A stretch of DNA of 64,000 nucleotides, from positions 2,170,001-2,234,000 of the forward strand of contig NZ_CP108025.1 in assembly GCF_041435095.1 (NCBI RefSeq), given 5' to 3'. The translations under genes and the position numbers were made by a program. Every line of letters begins with the position of its first letter. The first letter of the stretch is position 1. A model generated the notes under the pieces. It did not search any database, was not told the DNA's origin, and was given only the letters and a program-made list of their open reading frames with translations. This stretch comes from Kitasatospora sp. NBC_00315. GTDB lineage: Bacteria; Actinomycetota; Actinomycetes; Streptomycetales; Streptomycetaceae. Positions 24,147-33,699 of the stretch are shown here, in pieces.

Positions 24147-25544
24147 TCACGGCGTAGTCCGGGACCCGGGGGCTTGCCCCGCTGGCAACCCGGCGAGCAG
24201 TTGCCGAGCCAGCGGGGCGTGGTAGGGCGAGAAGTGCGGGTTGAGGGCGAGCGCCTCCCGCAGGTCGTCGGCCGCCTGGGGCCGTCCGAGGGCTGCCTCG
24301 ACCGCGCCCCGGTGGTAGGCGAAGAGCGGGTTGTGCCAGCCTGTGGCGGCGGCCTGGTGCAGCAGGTCGAGCGCTTCGTCGTCCTGCCCGGCTCGGTGCA
24401 GCGCCCAGCCGAGGGCGTCGGCGACCAGGACGCTGCGGCGTCGATTCCACTCCCTCCGCAGCAGTCGAACCGCCACCGCCGGGTCGCCGTGGTCGGCCTC
24501 GTAGAGCATCAGCGCCGGATCGGCGGGCACGTTGCCGTCGCCGGCAGTCAGCAGCCGCACTTCCGCCGCGAGGGCGGACAACTGCCCGGCGGCTGCGGCG
24601 TCCTGCTGCCGGGCAAGCTCCAACTCGGCCAGCTCTAGCAGGAACTGCGGCAGTGGGGCTCGCGACACCAGCTTCTGGTAGTCCGCCACCGCCTCCGGCA
24701 CGCTGCCGTTGGCAGCGAGTACCCGGGCATGCCCCGCCTGCGCGTAGTAGTCGTCGGGGGTGTGCGCCAGGGCACGCTGGTAGTGGCCGTCCGCCTCGTC
24801 CAGCTGACCGTGGTCCCAGGCGAGGTCGCCGAGGCGGTGCTCGCAGAACGCGGTGTCGCCGGGGGTGCTCGCACTGTCCAGGGCGCGTTCGAGGGCGATC
24901 CGTGCCTCCTCGGCCCGCCCGTGGGTCTCCAGGTCGTAGGCGGCACGGGTGTAGCCGGGGACGGTCGGTGCCAGGTCGAGCAGGCGCTGGGTGGCGGCGG
25001 TGGCGGCCGGGTAGTCGCCGAGCTGGATTTCGGCGTCGGCCAGCACCAGGTAGCCGGCCGCCCGGTCGGGGGCAATCTCGGTTGCGCGCAGCCCGGCGTC
25101 CCGGGCCGCGGCGAACTCGTGGCGGGCGTTGGCAAGCATGCCGGTGCCGGTCAGCGCGCCGTAGTTGGCCTGGGGCTTGAGGGCGAGCGATCTGCGGAAG
25201 GCCCGGTCGGCGTCGGCGAGACGGCCCGCGTCCAGGGCGAGCCGGGCCTGGTCGAGGTCGGCCATCCCCAACTGCTCCCACGCGTAGGGGTCCTGGGGAC
25301 GGTCTCGGACGGCCGACTGGGCGCTCTGGAGCTGGTCGGCACTGGACTGCGGCAGCGGAACCGCGCCCGGGTCGGCGGCCCGAGGTGCAAGCGGGCCGCT
25401 CGGTCCGAGGGCGAGCAGGCCGGCGGCGCACCCGAGCACGAGAGCGGCCGCGCCCGCCGCCCGCCGCGCCGTGCGCCACCGGAACGGGCGACGCACGGCG
25501 AACAGGCGGCGAGCGGGTCGCTGTTGGGGATCACTGGAGGTCAC
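24147..25544 (-). CDS. Membrane-anchored tetratricopeptide-repeat protein
   Basis: The 465-residue protein has a short cytosolic N-terminus and one transmembrane segment (AAGAAALVLGCAAGLLALG, about residues 28-46), then about ten TPR units. Examples are DPYAWEQLGMADLDQARLAL, AGYLVLADAEIQLGDYPAAT, RLGDLAWDHGQLDEADGHYQ and LGWALHRAGQDDEALDLLHQ. The GTG start at 25544 overlaps the DUF4331 stop (GTGA), so translation is coupled. TPR proteins scaffold partners. This one would sit outside the membrane between the secreted DUF4331 protein and the metal permease. Confidence 0.88.
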   Translation of the reverse strand: MTSSDPQQRPARRLFAVRRPFRWRTARRAAGAAALVLGCAAGLLALGPSGPLAPRAADPGAVPLPQSSADQLQSAQSAVRDRPQDPYAWEQLGMADLDQARLALDAGRLADADRAFRRSLALKPQANYGALTGTGMLANARHEFAAARDAGLRATEIAPDRAAGYLVLADAEIQLGDYPAATAATQRLLDLAPTVPGYTRAAYDLETHGRAEEARIALERALDSASTPGDTAFCEHRLGDLAWDHGQLDEADGHYQRALAHTPDDYYAQAGHARVLAANGSVPEAVADYQKLVSRAPLPQFLLELAELELARQQDAAAAGQLSALAAEVRLLTAGDGNVPADPALMLYEADHGDPAVAVRLLRREWNRRRSVLVADALGWALHRAGQDDEALDLLHQAAATGWHNPLFAYHRGAVEAALGRPQAADDLREALALNPHFSPYHAPLARQLLAGLPAGQAPGSRTTP

Positions 25545-27004
25545 GGCAGGGCGTGCGGCACGTTGAGGTACGGGAAGGTGTCGGTGGCCGGCTTCGGCTG
25601 GAGGTCGAAGAGCGGCGTCGGCAGCAGCCCGGCGGCGGAGGGGCCGCCGGGCTCGCCCTCCAACATCCGCAGCAGCGAGTTGTCGATCATGTCGTTGGGT
25701 CGGCGGCCGTTCGGGTAACCCTGGAGGTCTCCGTCCAGCACCCCGAACCGGTTGGGGTTGGCACTCACCGGTGTACTGAGGTTGAGCCGCAGTTCGTCGG
25801 CCCAGGCCAGCGCGTTCGGGTCGGCGTCGGCGTTCATCGCCTGGGTGTTGAGGTCGTAGCCGAACTTGGCGCCGTTGTTCTTGCCGATGCCGCCTAGGAA
25901 CAGGGCGCGGATGTCGGCGCGCGGGATGGGCGGGGCGGGGAAGTTGCCGGCGATCTGGATCTTGTGCGGCGGGGCGGGGTCGAGGGTGGAGGCGAGGAAA
26001 GCCTGGTCGTACTGGTCCTGGTCGGCAGAGCGGGCGTTGAAGCGGTCCTCGGGGCCGCCCGGGGTGGCGATGCCGCCGAAGGTGCCCCAGAGCGCGAACA
26101 TGATGTGTGGGTTGCCGAGCCGGCCGACCTGGCGGTAGAAGGCGTCCTGGGCGCGCAGGTCCTTGGCCAGGTCGGCGCCGGGGCGGGACATGGTGGCCCA
26201 CACTCCGACCACCGGGTTGCGGCTCACGTCGCCCTTCAACGCTAGTTCGCTCTTGGGGACTTGCAGGATCAGGCTGCTGACGTTGACCGCCGTCAGCGGG
26301 TTGGCGGCCGGCAGGTAGCCCGGGACCGGTCCGGCCGTTCCGAGGATGAAGTAGCCGAAGACCCGGGCGTCGGCCTGGAAGGACTCCGCGCTCTGGGTGG
26401 CCACCGAACGACCGCCGCCGGGCAGTGCGGTGGTGGCCTGGTCGCGCAGCGTCCGGTAGTCGGGCATCAGACCGATGCTCTGCTGGGTGGGGGCGACCGG
26501 AGCGTCCTTGACCAGGACCTCGGGTTCCTGGCCTGCCCGGATCCGCTCCAGCGTGTAGTACTGGCGGAACAGCAGGGCGCGGTCGTTCAGGGAGCGGACC
26601 GGTCCGACGGCGATCGGGCCGGCGCCGAACAGCCGCCGGTCCTCGGTGCGGAAGGTCCAGCGATAGGTGGTGTCGGAGCCGCCGTTGCCGTGTCCGTCGA
26701 CATGGATCTCGTAGCGGGCGCCGCCGGTTGCGAACGGGTAGTTGACCGGCGTGGGGGTGCTGGCGGGTAGCTGGGTCGGCTGGAGGTCGGCGATGATGGT
26801 CGCCATGTCCGGGTTGTCCGGGCTGGTGAAGGCGTAGATGTCGGTGAAGTTGGCCTGCGGGTCGGCGATCACGCCCGGTGCGTCGAAGTGGCCGCCGGCC
26901 TGGCTGGTGCCGAGGTAGGGGCCGGCCATCGCGGCGGTGGTGAGCAGCGCGGTGGTGGCGGCGAACGCGAGCCGTCTGGTGCGGCGGGCAGGGGGGCGAG
27001 ACAT
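25541..27004 (-). CDS. Secreted DUF4331-family protein
   Basis: The 487-residue protein has a signal peptide (RRLAFAATTALLTTAAMAGP). The family signature follows at once: AGGHFDAPGVIADPQANFTD, IYAFTSPDNPDMATIIADLQ. Later comes NNGAKFGYDLNTQAMNADAD, then LPTPLFDLQPKPATDTFPYL near the end. DUF4331 proteins are secreted and of unknown function, predicted to be beta-rich. The start at 27004 is preferred over a Met two codons earlier, as GGAG lies five bases before it. It is the first gene of the DUF4331 - TPR - NicO operon. Confidence 0.88.
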   Translation of the reverse strand: MSRPPARRTRRLAFAATTALLTTAAMAGPYLGTSQAGGHFDAPGVIADPQANFTDIYAFTSPDNPDMATIIADLQPTQLPASTPTPVNYPFATGGARYEIHVDGHGNGGSDTTYRWTFRTEDRRLFGAGPIAVGPVRSLNDRALLFRQYYTLERIRAGQEPEVLVKDAPVAPTQQSIGLMPDYRTLRDQATTALPGGGRSVATQSAESFQADARVFGYFILGTAGPVPGYLPAANPLTAVNVSSLILQVPKSELALKGDVSRNPVVGVWATMSRPGADLAKDLRAQDAFYRQVGRLGNPHIMFALWGTFGGIATPGGPEDRFNARSADQDQYDQAFLASTLDPAPPHKIQIAGNFPAPPIPRADIRALFLGGIGKNNGAKFGYDLNTQAMNADADPNALAWADELRLNLSTPVSANPNRFGVLDGDLQGYPNGRRPNDMIDNSLLRMLEGEPGGPSAAGLLPTPLFDLQPKPATDTFPYLNVPHALP

Positions 27005-27279
27005 TGGCATCTCCAGGGCTGGGAGGGTGGTGCGGACCCGCCGCACGGCACGGCGGACAGGGGCTCCTCGCTGCGGACCACCGCGGCGGACCGTCCGCGG
27101 CCATACCCTAGAACCGCTGTGGATCATGGACCGGTCAGGCCGCGAGAGCGCCAGTCGAACGAGTGGTGATCTTCAGCCGGACGGATGAGACAGATGGCCG
27201 TAGCCACGCCTGATGCGTTAGGGATAAGCCTGCTTCGCCAACGAAGCACCAATTTCTGATGACCGCAGGAGAGCTGACC

Positions 27280-27954
27280 ATGCGCCTGTTCCACACGATT
27301 GCCGCCGTCGCCCTGGCGGGCACGCTGGCCCTGTCCGCCGCACCGGCCACCGCCGGCGCCGCCGCACTGCCCAGCGGCCCCACAACGCCGGCAGCCACCA
27401 CCACGGACACCCCGAACGGCCCGGCCGCACCCGGCATCTATATTTCCCCGTGGGGCAGCGCCCACGTCCGAGTCAGTGCCGAGACTGCGGCCTGGCTGAC
27501 CCGCAACGGCGTCACACTCGGCGCGATCGCACCGTTCACACTGGACCCCGACGGCCTCGGCTTCGACATGCCGATCGGCTCCACGACCGGCGACCACCTC
27601 GACTCCCAGGGGCGGATCTTCTACCCCGGCGGGATGACCCTCGACCAGGCGAGCAGCGGCACCCACGTCGAACTCCAGCCCACCTGGATCCGGATCATGC
27701 CGCAGCCCGGCTACTCGGCCGGGGTAAAGGTCAACGGGCAGAAGATCAGCGACGAGACCCTGATCGCCTATACCACCCCCGCCGAGGTGCTCGCCAACGG
27801 CCGCCCGACCCTCACCGGCTTCAAGCTCGACCGGGTGCCGTTCCACGTCACCCGGGACGCCGCCGCCCTGACCGCGCAGTACTTCGGCGACGACCTGAAG
27901 GTCGACTCCATGTTCGGCACCCTGACCCCGCGCTTCGACTACGTGCCCCGCTAG
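27280..27954 (+). CDS. Secreted hypothetical protein, 224 aa
   Basis: A signal peptide (MRLFHTIAAVALAGTLALSA, cut near ATA-GA) is followed by a Pro/Thr linker and a beta-rich domain: GIYISPWGSAHVRVSAETAA, GATAPFTLD-like strands, GGMTLDQASSGTHVELQPTW and IRIMPQPGYSAGVKVNGQKI. It ends FGTLTPRFDYVPR. AGGAG eight bases before ATG at 27280 fixes the start. The fold is not recognised. It is transcribed away from the DUF4331 operon, with which it shares an upstream region of about 275 bases, so co-regulation is possible. Confidence 0.75.
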   Translation: MRLFHTIAAVALAGTLALSAAPATAGAAALPSGPTTPAATTTDTPNGPAAPGIYISPWGSAHVRVSAETAAWLTRNGVTLGAIAPFTLDPDGLGFDMPIGSTTGDHLDSQGRIFYPGGMTLDQASSGTHVELQPTWIRIMPQPGYSAGVKVNGQKISDETLIAYTTPAEVLANGRPTLTGFKLDRVPFHVTRDAAALTAQYFGDDLKVDSMFGTLTPRFDYVPR

Positions 27955-28812
27955 GTCTTTTCTTCGGATCAGCGGGCCGACCAGATGAAGCTGCCCGCGA
28001 AAATCCGTTCGACCCGGAAGACGGTGGCGGTCGTCTCGTAGCGAGGCCAGGCCGCACCACCGTTCGATAAGCCCGTGCCGACCAAGGGACTTGTCGATCG
28101 AACGGGAGTCTCGATCGGGTGATCGCGGTCGGTGCCAGGCATGGAAGCAGGGCCTCGTGGTAGCTCGGAGGGTGTCTACGCCGACGAGTGATCCTGGAGG
28201 CCCTGCTGTCGCAGTTCTTCTCAGTTACGGCCGTGGAGCCCAGCCCCGCCACACTCGCGTGTGATGCGTCCGCCTTGCGTGCAGGAACCTCCTGACCACC
28301 GGGCCACGGCGGCTGCGACCCAGAGATTCCCTGACACCATCCGCGCCCAAGCCCCGCCGTAGCCGTCCGGCGCCCTGAGCAACCGGTGCCGCCGCCGTAC
28401 CCGGCCGGTGCAACTACCCGTCGCGCCCCGCGCCGGCGGTATTCACTCACCTCGACGGCTGCCCGAGGGCCGCCAAGCGCCCGGACAGAGCGGGGGCCGC
28501 CGCCGGCGGAGCCTCGGCTTGATGCCCGGCACCTTCCGCATCCCGGCGTCCAGCCGCACTCCCCGCAACATTCTGGCCCGAGTCCAGACGGCCACTTGTC
28601 CCCGGCCACAACGATCATGACCAGCTCCCAGCGCGCGGCCCCCGGGCTGGTTCCGTGCCGCCGTTGGGGTTAATTCACCCAGACAGAGCGTACTTCTGGA
28701 ATCCGACCGAGCATCGGGCTGGAAACATGTCCCGCGGCCCGGCCTTCTTCCCTCCTCGGCGTCGAAAGTCGAAGCCGGGCTGCGGCAGATTTCGTCGGAC
28801 AAGGATATTGAT
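27955..28812. other. Intergenic region with an IS-like inverted repeat
   Basis: No gene is supported over 850 bases. GCAGGGCCTC (28147-28156) and GAGGCCCTGC (28197-28206) are a perfect 10-bp inverted repeat separated by 40 bases. The sequence after it (GTG at about 28188, VILEALLSQFFSVTAV) looks like the start of a transposase leader that soon breaks down. The rest is Arg/Pro-rich noise in all frames. Confidence 0.4.
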
Positions 28813-30072
28813 ATGACGCACACCGTCATGGCCGAACTGGGCCCTCGCGCGGACCGAATGAGTCGCAAGTGGCTCGACTACGCGGCCGCGCATCCGGCGA
28901 CATCGGTGGCCATCGGCGTGGTCGCCCTCTGCACCGGCGAGCCGCCGACCCGCGAGGAGATCGCCGTGCTGGTGTCCATGGCCGTGGACGCCTACCCCGA
29001 GCTGGGGCGGCATCCCGTACCCGAGCCGGCCCGAAGCGCGGGCGCGCCCGGAACTCCCTTCCGACTCGACCAGCAGATCTTCGAGGTCGAGGCGGAGAGC
29101 GGGTCCGGACAGGCGGGTCTGCGGGCGGTGCTGGAACGGCTGACGGCGGAGCCGCTGCCCGCGGCGCTCTGGGGCGTCTGGCTCGTACACGGTTACGCCG
29201 CCGGAGAGTTCGCGGTCGTCCTGCGAGGCCATCACGCCCTCTTCGACGGCCTACTGCTGACGGACATCATCGCCTGCGCCCTGGGAGCGGAACCACGGCG
29301 GCGCTCCGGGGCCGCTGCCGGCTCCGCGCCGCGCCGCGCCGACCCCGCGACGGCCCTGCGGGAGGCTCGCGCCCTGTTCCGGGACCGGGGCCGGGCGGCA
29401 CAACCTGTTCCGCCGTCCGTCAAACTCACCGGACGGGTGCGGTACGCGTGGGACGGCGTGTCCGTGGAACGGATGCGGGCGGCCGCCGCCGCGCACCGGG
29501 CGACGAGCAACGACGTGTATCTAGCTGCCCTGGCGGGGGCGTTGCGGGTCTGGGCCCCCGACCCCCGCTGGCTGGCCGGCGGCCGGCCGGTTCGGGTCCA
29601 GGTGCCCATCGGGTACCCGCACGAGGCTGGTCGCCTCGGCGTCCGCGCGACAGCGGCATGGGTGCGGCTGCCATGCGAGGTCGACGATCCGGCCGAGCGG
29701 ACGGCGCTGGTCAAGGTGCAGACGGACCGCCTGCGGGCCTCCCTGCGTGACCCGCACACCGGCTCGCTGACGCGGCTGGTCAGCAAACTCCTCGGCCGGT
29801 TCGATCTGGACCTGCAGTACCACCCCGGCTGGATGTCCCTACTGGTCAGCCACGTCCCCGGGCCTGCGGCCACACCGGCGATCGCGGGCCGGACCGTCAC
29901 CGCCGGCGTGCCGCTGATGTTCCTGCCCGCCCGGCAGTACCTGGCCACGGCCATGTGCGACTTCGCCGGCATGGCGCAGCTGTGCGTCGTCGCGGACCAG
30001 GCGGTGCCCGACGTCGACGAGCTGGCACGGCAATGGGTCCACCAGGTCGACCTCCTCGGCGGTCACCGATGA
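28813..30072 (+). CDS. WS/DGAT or PapA-like acyltransferase (condensation-domain fold)
   Basis: The 419-residue protein has the catalytic HHxxxDG motif as RGHHALFDGLLLTDI at residues 139-153. Other features of this CoA/ACP-dependent acyltransferase superfamily are WLVHGYAAGEFAVVLRGHH, SNDVYLAALAGALRVWAPD and VRVQVPIGYPHEAGRLGVRA. A C-terminal MSLLVSHVPGPAATPAIAG then MFLPARQYLATAM completes the fold. It would transfer an acyl chain from ACP or CoA to an alcohol or amine. AAGGA seven bases upstream supports the start. The MmpL gene overlaps its stop by four bases. PapA acyltransferase plus MmpL is the arrangement used for mycobacterial surface lipids. Confidence 0.85.
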   Translation: MTHTVMAELGPRADRMSRKWLDYAAAHPATSVAIGVVALCTGEPPTREEIAVLVSMAVDAYPELGRHPVPEPARSAGAPGTPFRLDQQIFEVEAESGSGQAGLRAVLERLTAEPLPAALWGVWLVHGYAAGEFAVVLRGHHALFDGLLLTDIIACALGAEPRRRSGAAAGSAPRRADPATALREARALFRDRGRAAQPVPPSVKLTGRVRYAWDGVSVERMRAAAAAHRATSNDVYLAALAGALRVWAPDPRWLAGGRPVRVQVPIGYPHEAGRLGVRATAAWVRLPCEVDDPAERTALVKVQTDRLRASLRDPHTGSLTRLVSKLLGRFDLDLQYHPGWMSLLVSHVPGPAATPAIAGRTVTAGVPLMFLPARQYLATAMCDFAGMAQLCVVADQAVPDVDELARQWVHQVDLLGGHR

Positions 30073-32285
30073 CACCCGCGCGCACCCGCTCGGACCGGCC
30101 AGCCGCCGACGCGCCGCCTCGCCGGCTCCGGCGGGCACTCACGGACCGACCATGGGCCACCATCGTGCTCTGGGTCCTGCTGTGCGGGCTCAGCGGGCTG
30201 CTTGCCGCGGACGTGTCCGACCGGCTTGCCGGCGGAGGCTTCACCACCCCCCGCGCCGAATCCGCGCTCGCGAAAGTGCAGACCCAGGAGCGGTTCGGCG
30301 TCGCCGACCCCGATGTCCTGCTGCTCTTTCGCGCCCGGACCGGGGGGCCCACGGGGGCCACCCTCATGGAACAGGTGCAGGGCGCCGTCACCACCCCGGC
30401 AGTGGCCCGGCTCGCCGAGCCACTGCCGACGTCCCCGGACCGACTGCCGTCACTGGACGCCGGCGCCACCACCGCCCTCGTCCCGCTCGCCGTGCACGGC
30501 GGCAACGAGGAGGCCAAGCGCCGGGCCCTGGAGCAGCTGCGCCGCGCCCTTCGGCCGCCACCGGCGATCACGGTCTCCTACGGCGGACCGCTCGCCTTCC
30601 TCGACGAGGCCAGCTCCCGCTCCCAGGCCGACCTGGTGCGCGCCGAACTGCTCGCCGCACCATTGTTGTTCGTCCTGCTGCTGCTGATCTTCCGGGGCCT
30701 GGCGGCGGCCCTGCTGCCGCTGCTGACCGGGTCGGTGGCAGTCGCCATCGGCATGGCCGTGCTGCGCGTGGCCACCGAGTTCACCGAAGTGTCGGCCTTC
30801 GCCGTCAACCTGGTCAGCATGCTCGGCCTCGGCCTGGCGGTCGACTACGCCCTGCTCATCCTGACGCGCTATCGCCGGGAGCGCGGGCAGGGAGTCCCCG
30901 CCGCGCTGGCGCGGGCGATCACCTTGCGCACGGCCGGGCGTACCGTGCTCGTCACCTCCGCCGTGGTCACGGCGGCCCTGGCCGTGCTGGCATTGTTCCC
31001 GCTGGCCTTCATGCGGTCGCTGGCGATCGGTGGATGTGCCGTGGTCGCGGCGGACGTCGCTGCCGCCCTGACGCTCCTTCCGGCGCTGATGGCCGTCCTC
31101 GGCCCCCGTGTCGACGCGGGACGCGGACCGGCCCGGTGGTCCCGCCGGAACGGCAGGACGGAACGGCCCGAAGGAGCGCGGTGGCTCAGGCTCGCTATGT
31201 GCGTCGCCCGCCGCCCGGCGCTGTGGCTGGTCGCCTGCACCGTCGTGCTGCTCGCCATGGCGGCCCCCGCGCTGCACACCAGGTTCGGCGGCATCGGTGA
31301 GGGGACGCTCCCCTCCTCCTCTGCCACCCGACAGGTCTCCGACCAGACCCGCACCGCCTTCCCATCCCTGCAACCGGCCGGAATCCAGACCGTCCTGGCC
31401 CTGCCTGCGCCGACCGACTCCGCCGCAGGCGAGGAGGCACTGCGTGGATGGCTCGGCCGGCTGGCCGCCCTTCCGTCAAACCCTCGGGCCGAGGTGACGG
31501 CGGTGCGCGGCAACGCGCTGCTGGTCTCCGTCGCCACCACCGGTGAGCCCGACGCGGACCGGCGGACGGTCCGCGCCATCAGGGCCCTGGGGCCGCCGCA
31601 GGGCGGCAGCGTCCTGGTCGGCGGCAGAGCGGCCGTCGACGCCGACATGACCGACGCGCTCAACGCCAGGCTGCCACTGGTGGTGGGCCTCGTCATGGCA
31701 GTGACCTCGCTGCTGCTCCTGTTCGTCTTCCGGTCGGTGCTGGTGCCGGTCAAGGCAATCGTGACCTCGGTTCTGTCGACCTTCGCCTGCCTTGGCGTGA
31801 TGACCTGGGTGTTCCAGGACGGTCACCTGGCGTCCCTGCTCGGTTTCTCGTCCCTCGGCTTCGTCGAGACCACCCAGCCCATCGTCGTCCTGGTGGTGCT
31901 GTACGCACTGTCGCTGGATTACGAGCTGTTCCTGCTCTCGCACGTACGCGAGGAATACCAGGCCACCGGGGACAACCGCCGTGCCGTCATCGCGGGGCTG
32001 CGGCAGACCGGTTCGGTGATCACCGGCGCGGCGGCACTGCTGCTGGTGGTCATCGGCGCACTCATCACCAGCGACGTCATCGCCATCAAGGAAGTCGGGG
32101 TCGGCCTGTTCGCCGGTGTGCTGATCGACGCGACCCTGGTACGGCTGTTCCTCGTCCCGGCCGCCCTGCTGGTGGCGGGCCGCGCCAACTGGTGGCCGGG
32201 ACGGTCGCCGTGCCTCACCGGTCCGTCCGGCGCCGCAGGGCTGCCCGCGCCCGCGGCGGGTCCCCGGATGACCACCGACGCATAG
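30069..32285 (+). CDS. MmpL-type RND lipid exporter
   Basis: The 738-residue protein has the twin arrangement of MMPL permeases. There is one N-terminal helix (PWATIVLWVLLCGLSGLLAA), a ~160-residue periplasmic-type loop (starting GGGFTTPRAESALAKVQTQE), then five helices including SMLGLGLAVDYALLILTRYR. The second half repeats this, with VVLYALSLDYELFLLSHVRE. The DY pairs in both halves are the proton-relay residues of the family. ATGA overlap with the acyltransferase indicates coupling. It probably exports or flips the acylated product of the cluster. Confidence 0.93.
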   Translation: MTPARTRSDRPAADAPPRRLRRALTDRPWATIVLWVLLCGLSGLLAADVSDRLAGGGFTTPRAESALAKVQTQERFGVADPDVLLLFRARTGGPTGATLMEQVQGAVTTPAVARLAEPLPTSPDRLPSLDAGATTALVPLAVHGGNEEAKRRALEQLRRALRPPPAITVSYGGPLAFLDEASSRSQADLVRAELLAAPLLFVLLLLIFRGLAAALLPLLTGSVAVAIGMAVLRVATEFTEVSAFAVNLVSMLGLGLAVDYALLILTRYRRERGQGVPAALARAITLRTAGRTVLVTSAVVTAALAVLALFPLAFMRSLAIGGCAVVAADVAAALTLLPALMAVLGPRVDAGRGPARWSRRNGRTERPEGARWLRLAMCVARRPALWLVACTVVLLAMAAPALHTRFGGIGEGTLPSSSATRQVSDQTRTAFPSLQPAGIQTVLALPAPTDSAAGEEALRGWLGRLAALPSNPRAEVTAVRGNALLVSVATTGEPDADRRTVRAIRALGPPQGGSVLVGGRAAVDADMTDALNARLPLVVGLVMAVTSLLLLFVFRSVLVPVKAIVTSVLSTFACLGVMTWVFQDGHLASLLGFSSLGFVETTQPIVVLVVLYALSLDYELFLLSHVREEYQATGDNRRAVIAGLRQTGSVITGAAALLLVVIGALITSDVIAIKEVGVGLFAGVLIDATLVRLFLVPAALLVAGRANWWPGRSPCLTGPSGAAGLPAPAAGPRMTTDA

Positions 32286-32337
32286 CCGCCGCAGCCCGGC
32301 ATCGTCCCTTCCGTCTCGAAGAGAAACGCAGACCGTC

Positions 32338-33312
32338 ATGGAGTTCCGGCAGTTGGGCCGCAGCGGCCTGAGAATCAGTGCGATCGCCTACGGAAACTGG
32401 GTCACCCACGGCTCCCAGATCGACGAGCGGGCCGCGCGCGCCTGCGTCCACGCCGCACTCGACGAGGGCATCACCACCTTCGACACCGCAGACGCCTACG
32501 CGGCCACGAAGGCGGAGGAGGTCCTGGGCCGCGCACTGAAGGGGCAACGGCGCGAAGGCGTGGAGATCCTCACCAAGGTCTACTTCCCCACGGGACCCGG
32601 CGCCAACGACCGGGGCCTGTCCCGCAAGCACATCCTGGAGTCGATCAACGGCTCCCTCAGACGCCTGGGCTGCGACTACGTCGACGTCTACCAGGCGCAC
32701 CGGTTCGACCCGACGACACCGCTGGAGGAGACCCTGCGGGCCTTCGACGACGTCGTCCGCCAGGGCAAGGCGCTCTACGTCGGGGTCTCGGAGTGGACCG
32801 CTGACCAGATCCGGGCGGCCGTACGGACCGCGGCCGCGCTGGGCCTGGACCGCATCGTGTCCAACCAACCGCAGTACTCTCTGATCCAACGGGCGATCGA
32901 AGAGGAGATCGTACCGTTGTGCACCGAAGCGGGAATCGGCCAGATCGCCTGGTCGCCACTGGCCCAGGGCGTACTCACCGGGAAGTATCTGCCCGGAGCG
33001 CCGCCACCGCAGGGCTCCCGGGCCACGGATCCCGCCGGCCGGCCCCGGATCACGCCCCTGCTGCAGGACGACATCCTGAACCGGGTGCAGAAGCTCGGAC
33101 CCCTCGCCCGCGAAGCCGACCTGACCATGGCCCAACTCGCGATCGCCTGGGTCCTGCAGAACCCCGGCGTCTCCTGCGCCATCATCGGTGCGTCCAGCCC
33201 CGACCAGATCCGCCAGAACGCCAGGGCCGCCGGAGTGACACTCGACGCCGACCTGATGAGGACGGTCGACGACCTCCTCGGCGATGCGGTGCACCACGCC
33301 GTCCCGGCCTGA
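32338..33312 (+). CDS. Aldo/keto reductase
   Basis: The 324-residue TIM-barrel protein starts MEFRQLGRSGLRISAIAYGN. The catalytic tetrad is visible: Asp in FDTADAYA with Tyr in the same motif, Lys in EILTKVYFP and His in VYQAHRFDP. NADPH-binding features are WSPLAQGVLTGKYLPG and AIIGASSPDQIRQN. It is close to the KCNAB/YajO-like group. In this cluster it could reduce a ketoacyl intermediate or a released aldehyde. It lies 52 bases after the MmpL gene with no terminator between. Confidence 0.93.
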   Translation: MEFRQLGRSGLRISAIAYGNWVTHGSQIDERAARACVHAALDEGITTFDTADAYAATKAEEVLGRALKGQRREGVEILTKVYFPTGPGANDRGLSRKHILESINGSLRRLGCDYVDVYQAHRFDPTTPLEETLRAFDDVVRQGKALYVGVSEWTADQIRAAVRTAAALGLDRIVSNQPQYSLIQRAIEEEIVPLCTEAGIGQIAWSPLAQGVLTGKYLPGAPPPQGSRATDPAGRPRITPLLQDDILNRVQKLGPLAREADLTMAQLAIAWVLQNPGVSCAIIGASSPDQIRQNARAAGVTLDADLMRTVDDLLGDAVHHAVPA

Positions 33313-33447
33313 GCGCCACGGCGGCACGCCGGCAGGCGCTTCCATTCGAGTGGTGCTTCCCAGTTCGACGTGCCGCCCACCGGGCCCCGTCGTTGGGCTG
33401 GGGTGTACGCCGGTTCACACCCGGATTCAAGTCGAAGCGAGAGGTCG

Positions 33448-33699
33448 ATGACGAACACCTACGAACTGACGGCCCACCACCTGGTGAGCGACTTCGGCAT
33501 CGACCCGGTGCTGATCAGCCCCCAGGCCACCCTGACGGAACTGGAGCTGGACTCCCTGTCGTTGGCGGAACTGGCCGTCATCCTCCAGGAGCAGACCGGT
33601 ATCCGCCTGGAGGACGTCAACGCCGGCACCAGCCTCGAGGACATCGCCCGGCAGATCGACGCCGCCCGAGCCGACGCAACCGCGGCGGCACCCCGGTGA
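33448..33699 (+). CDS. Acyl carrier protein
   Basis: The 83-residue protein has the ACP fold: MTNTYELTAHHLVSDFGIDP, then ISPQATLTELELDSLSLAEL with the phosphopantetheine serine at residue 36 in the DSL motif, and a final GTSLEDIARQID helix. ATG at 33448 lies behind GAGAGG at short spacing; the longer frame from 33370 is not preceded by a good site. Its stop overlaps the ketosynthase start (GTGA), showing a dedicated ACP-KS pair. It would carry the growing or transferred acyl chain of the cluster. Confidence 0.92.
   Translation: MTNTYELTAHHLVSDFGIDPVLISPQATLTELELDSLSLAELAVILQEQTGIRLEDVNAGTSLEDIARQIDAARADATAAAPR

Noticed and set aside
24142..25479. Alternative minus frame over the TPR gene
   Set aside because: Arg/Pro-rich out-of-frame reading; the frame with repeated TPR motifs and GTGA coupling is the real one.
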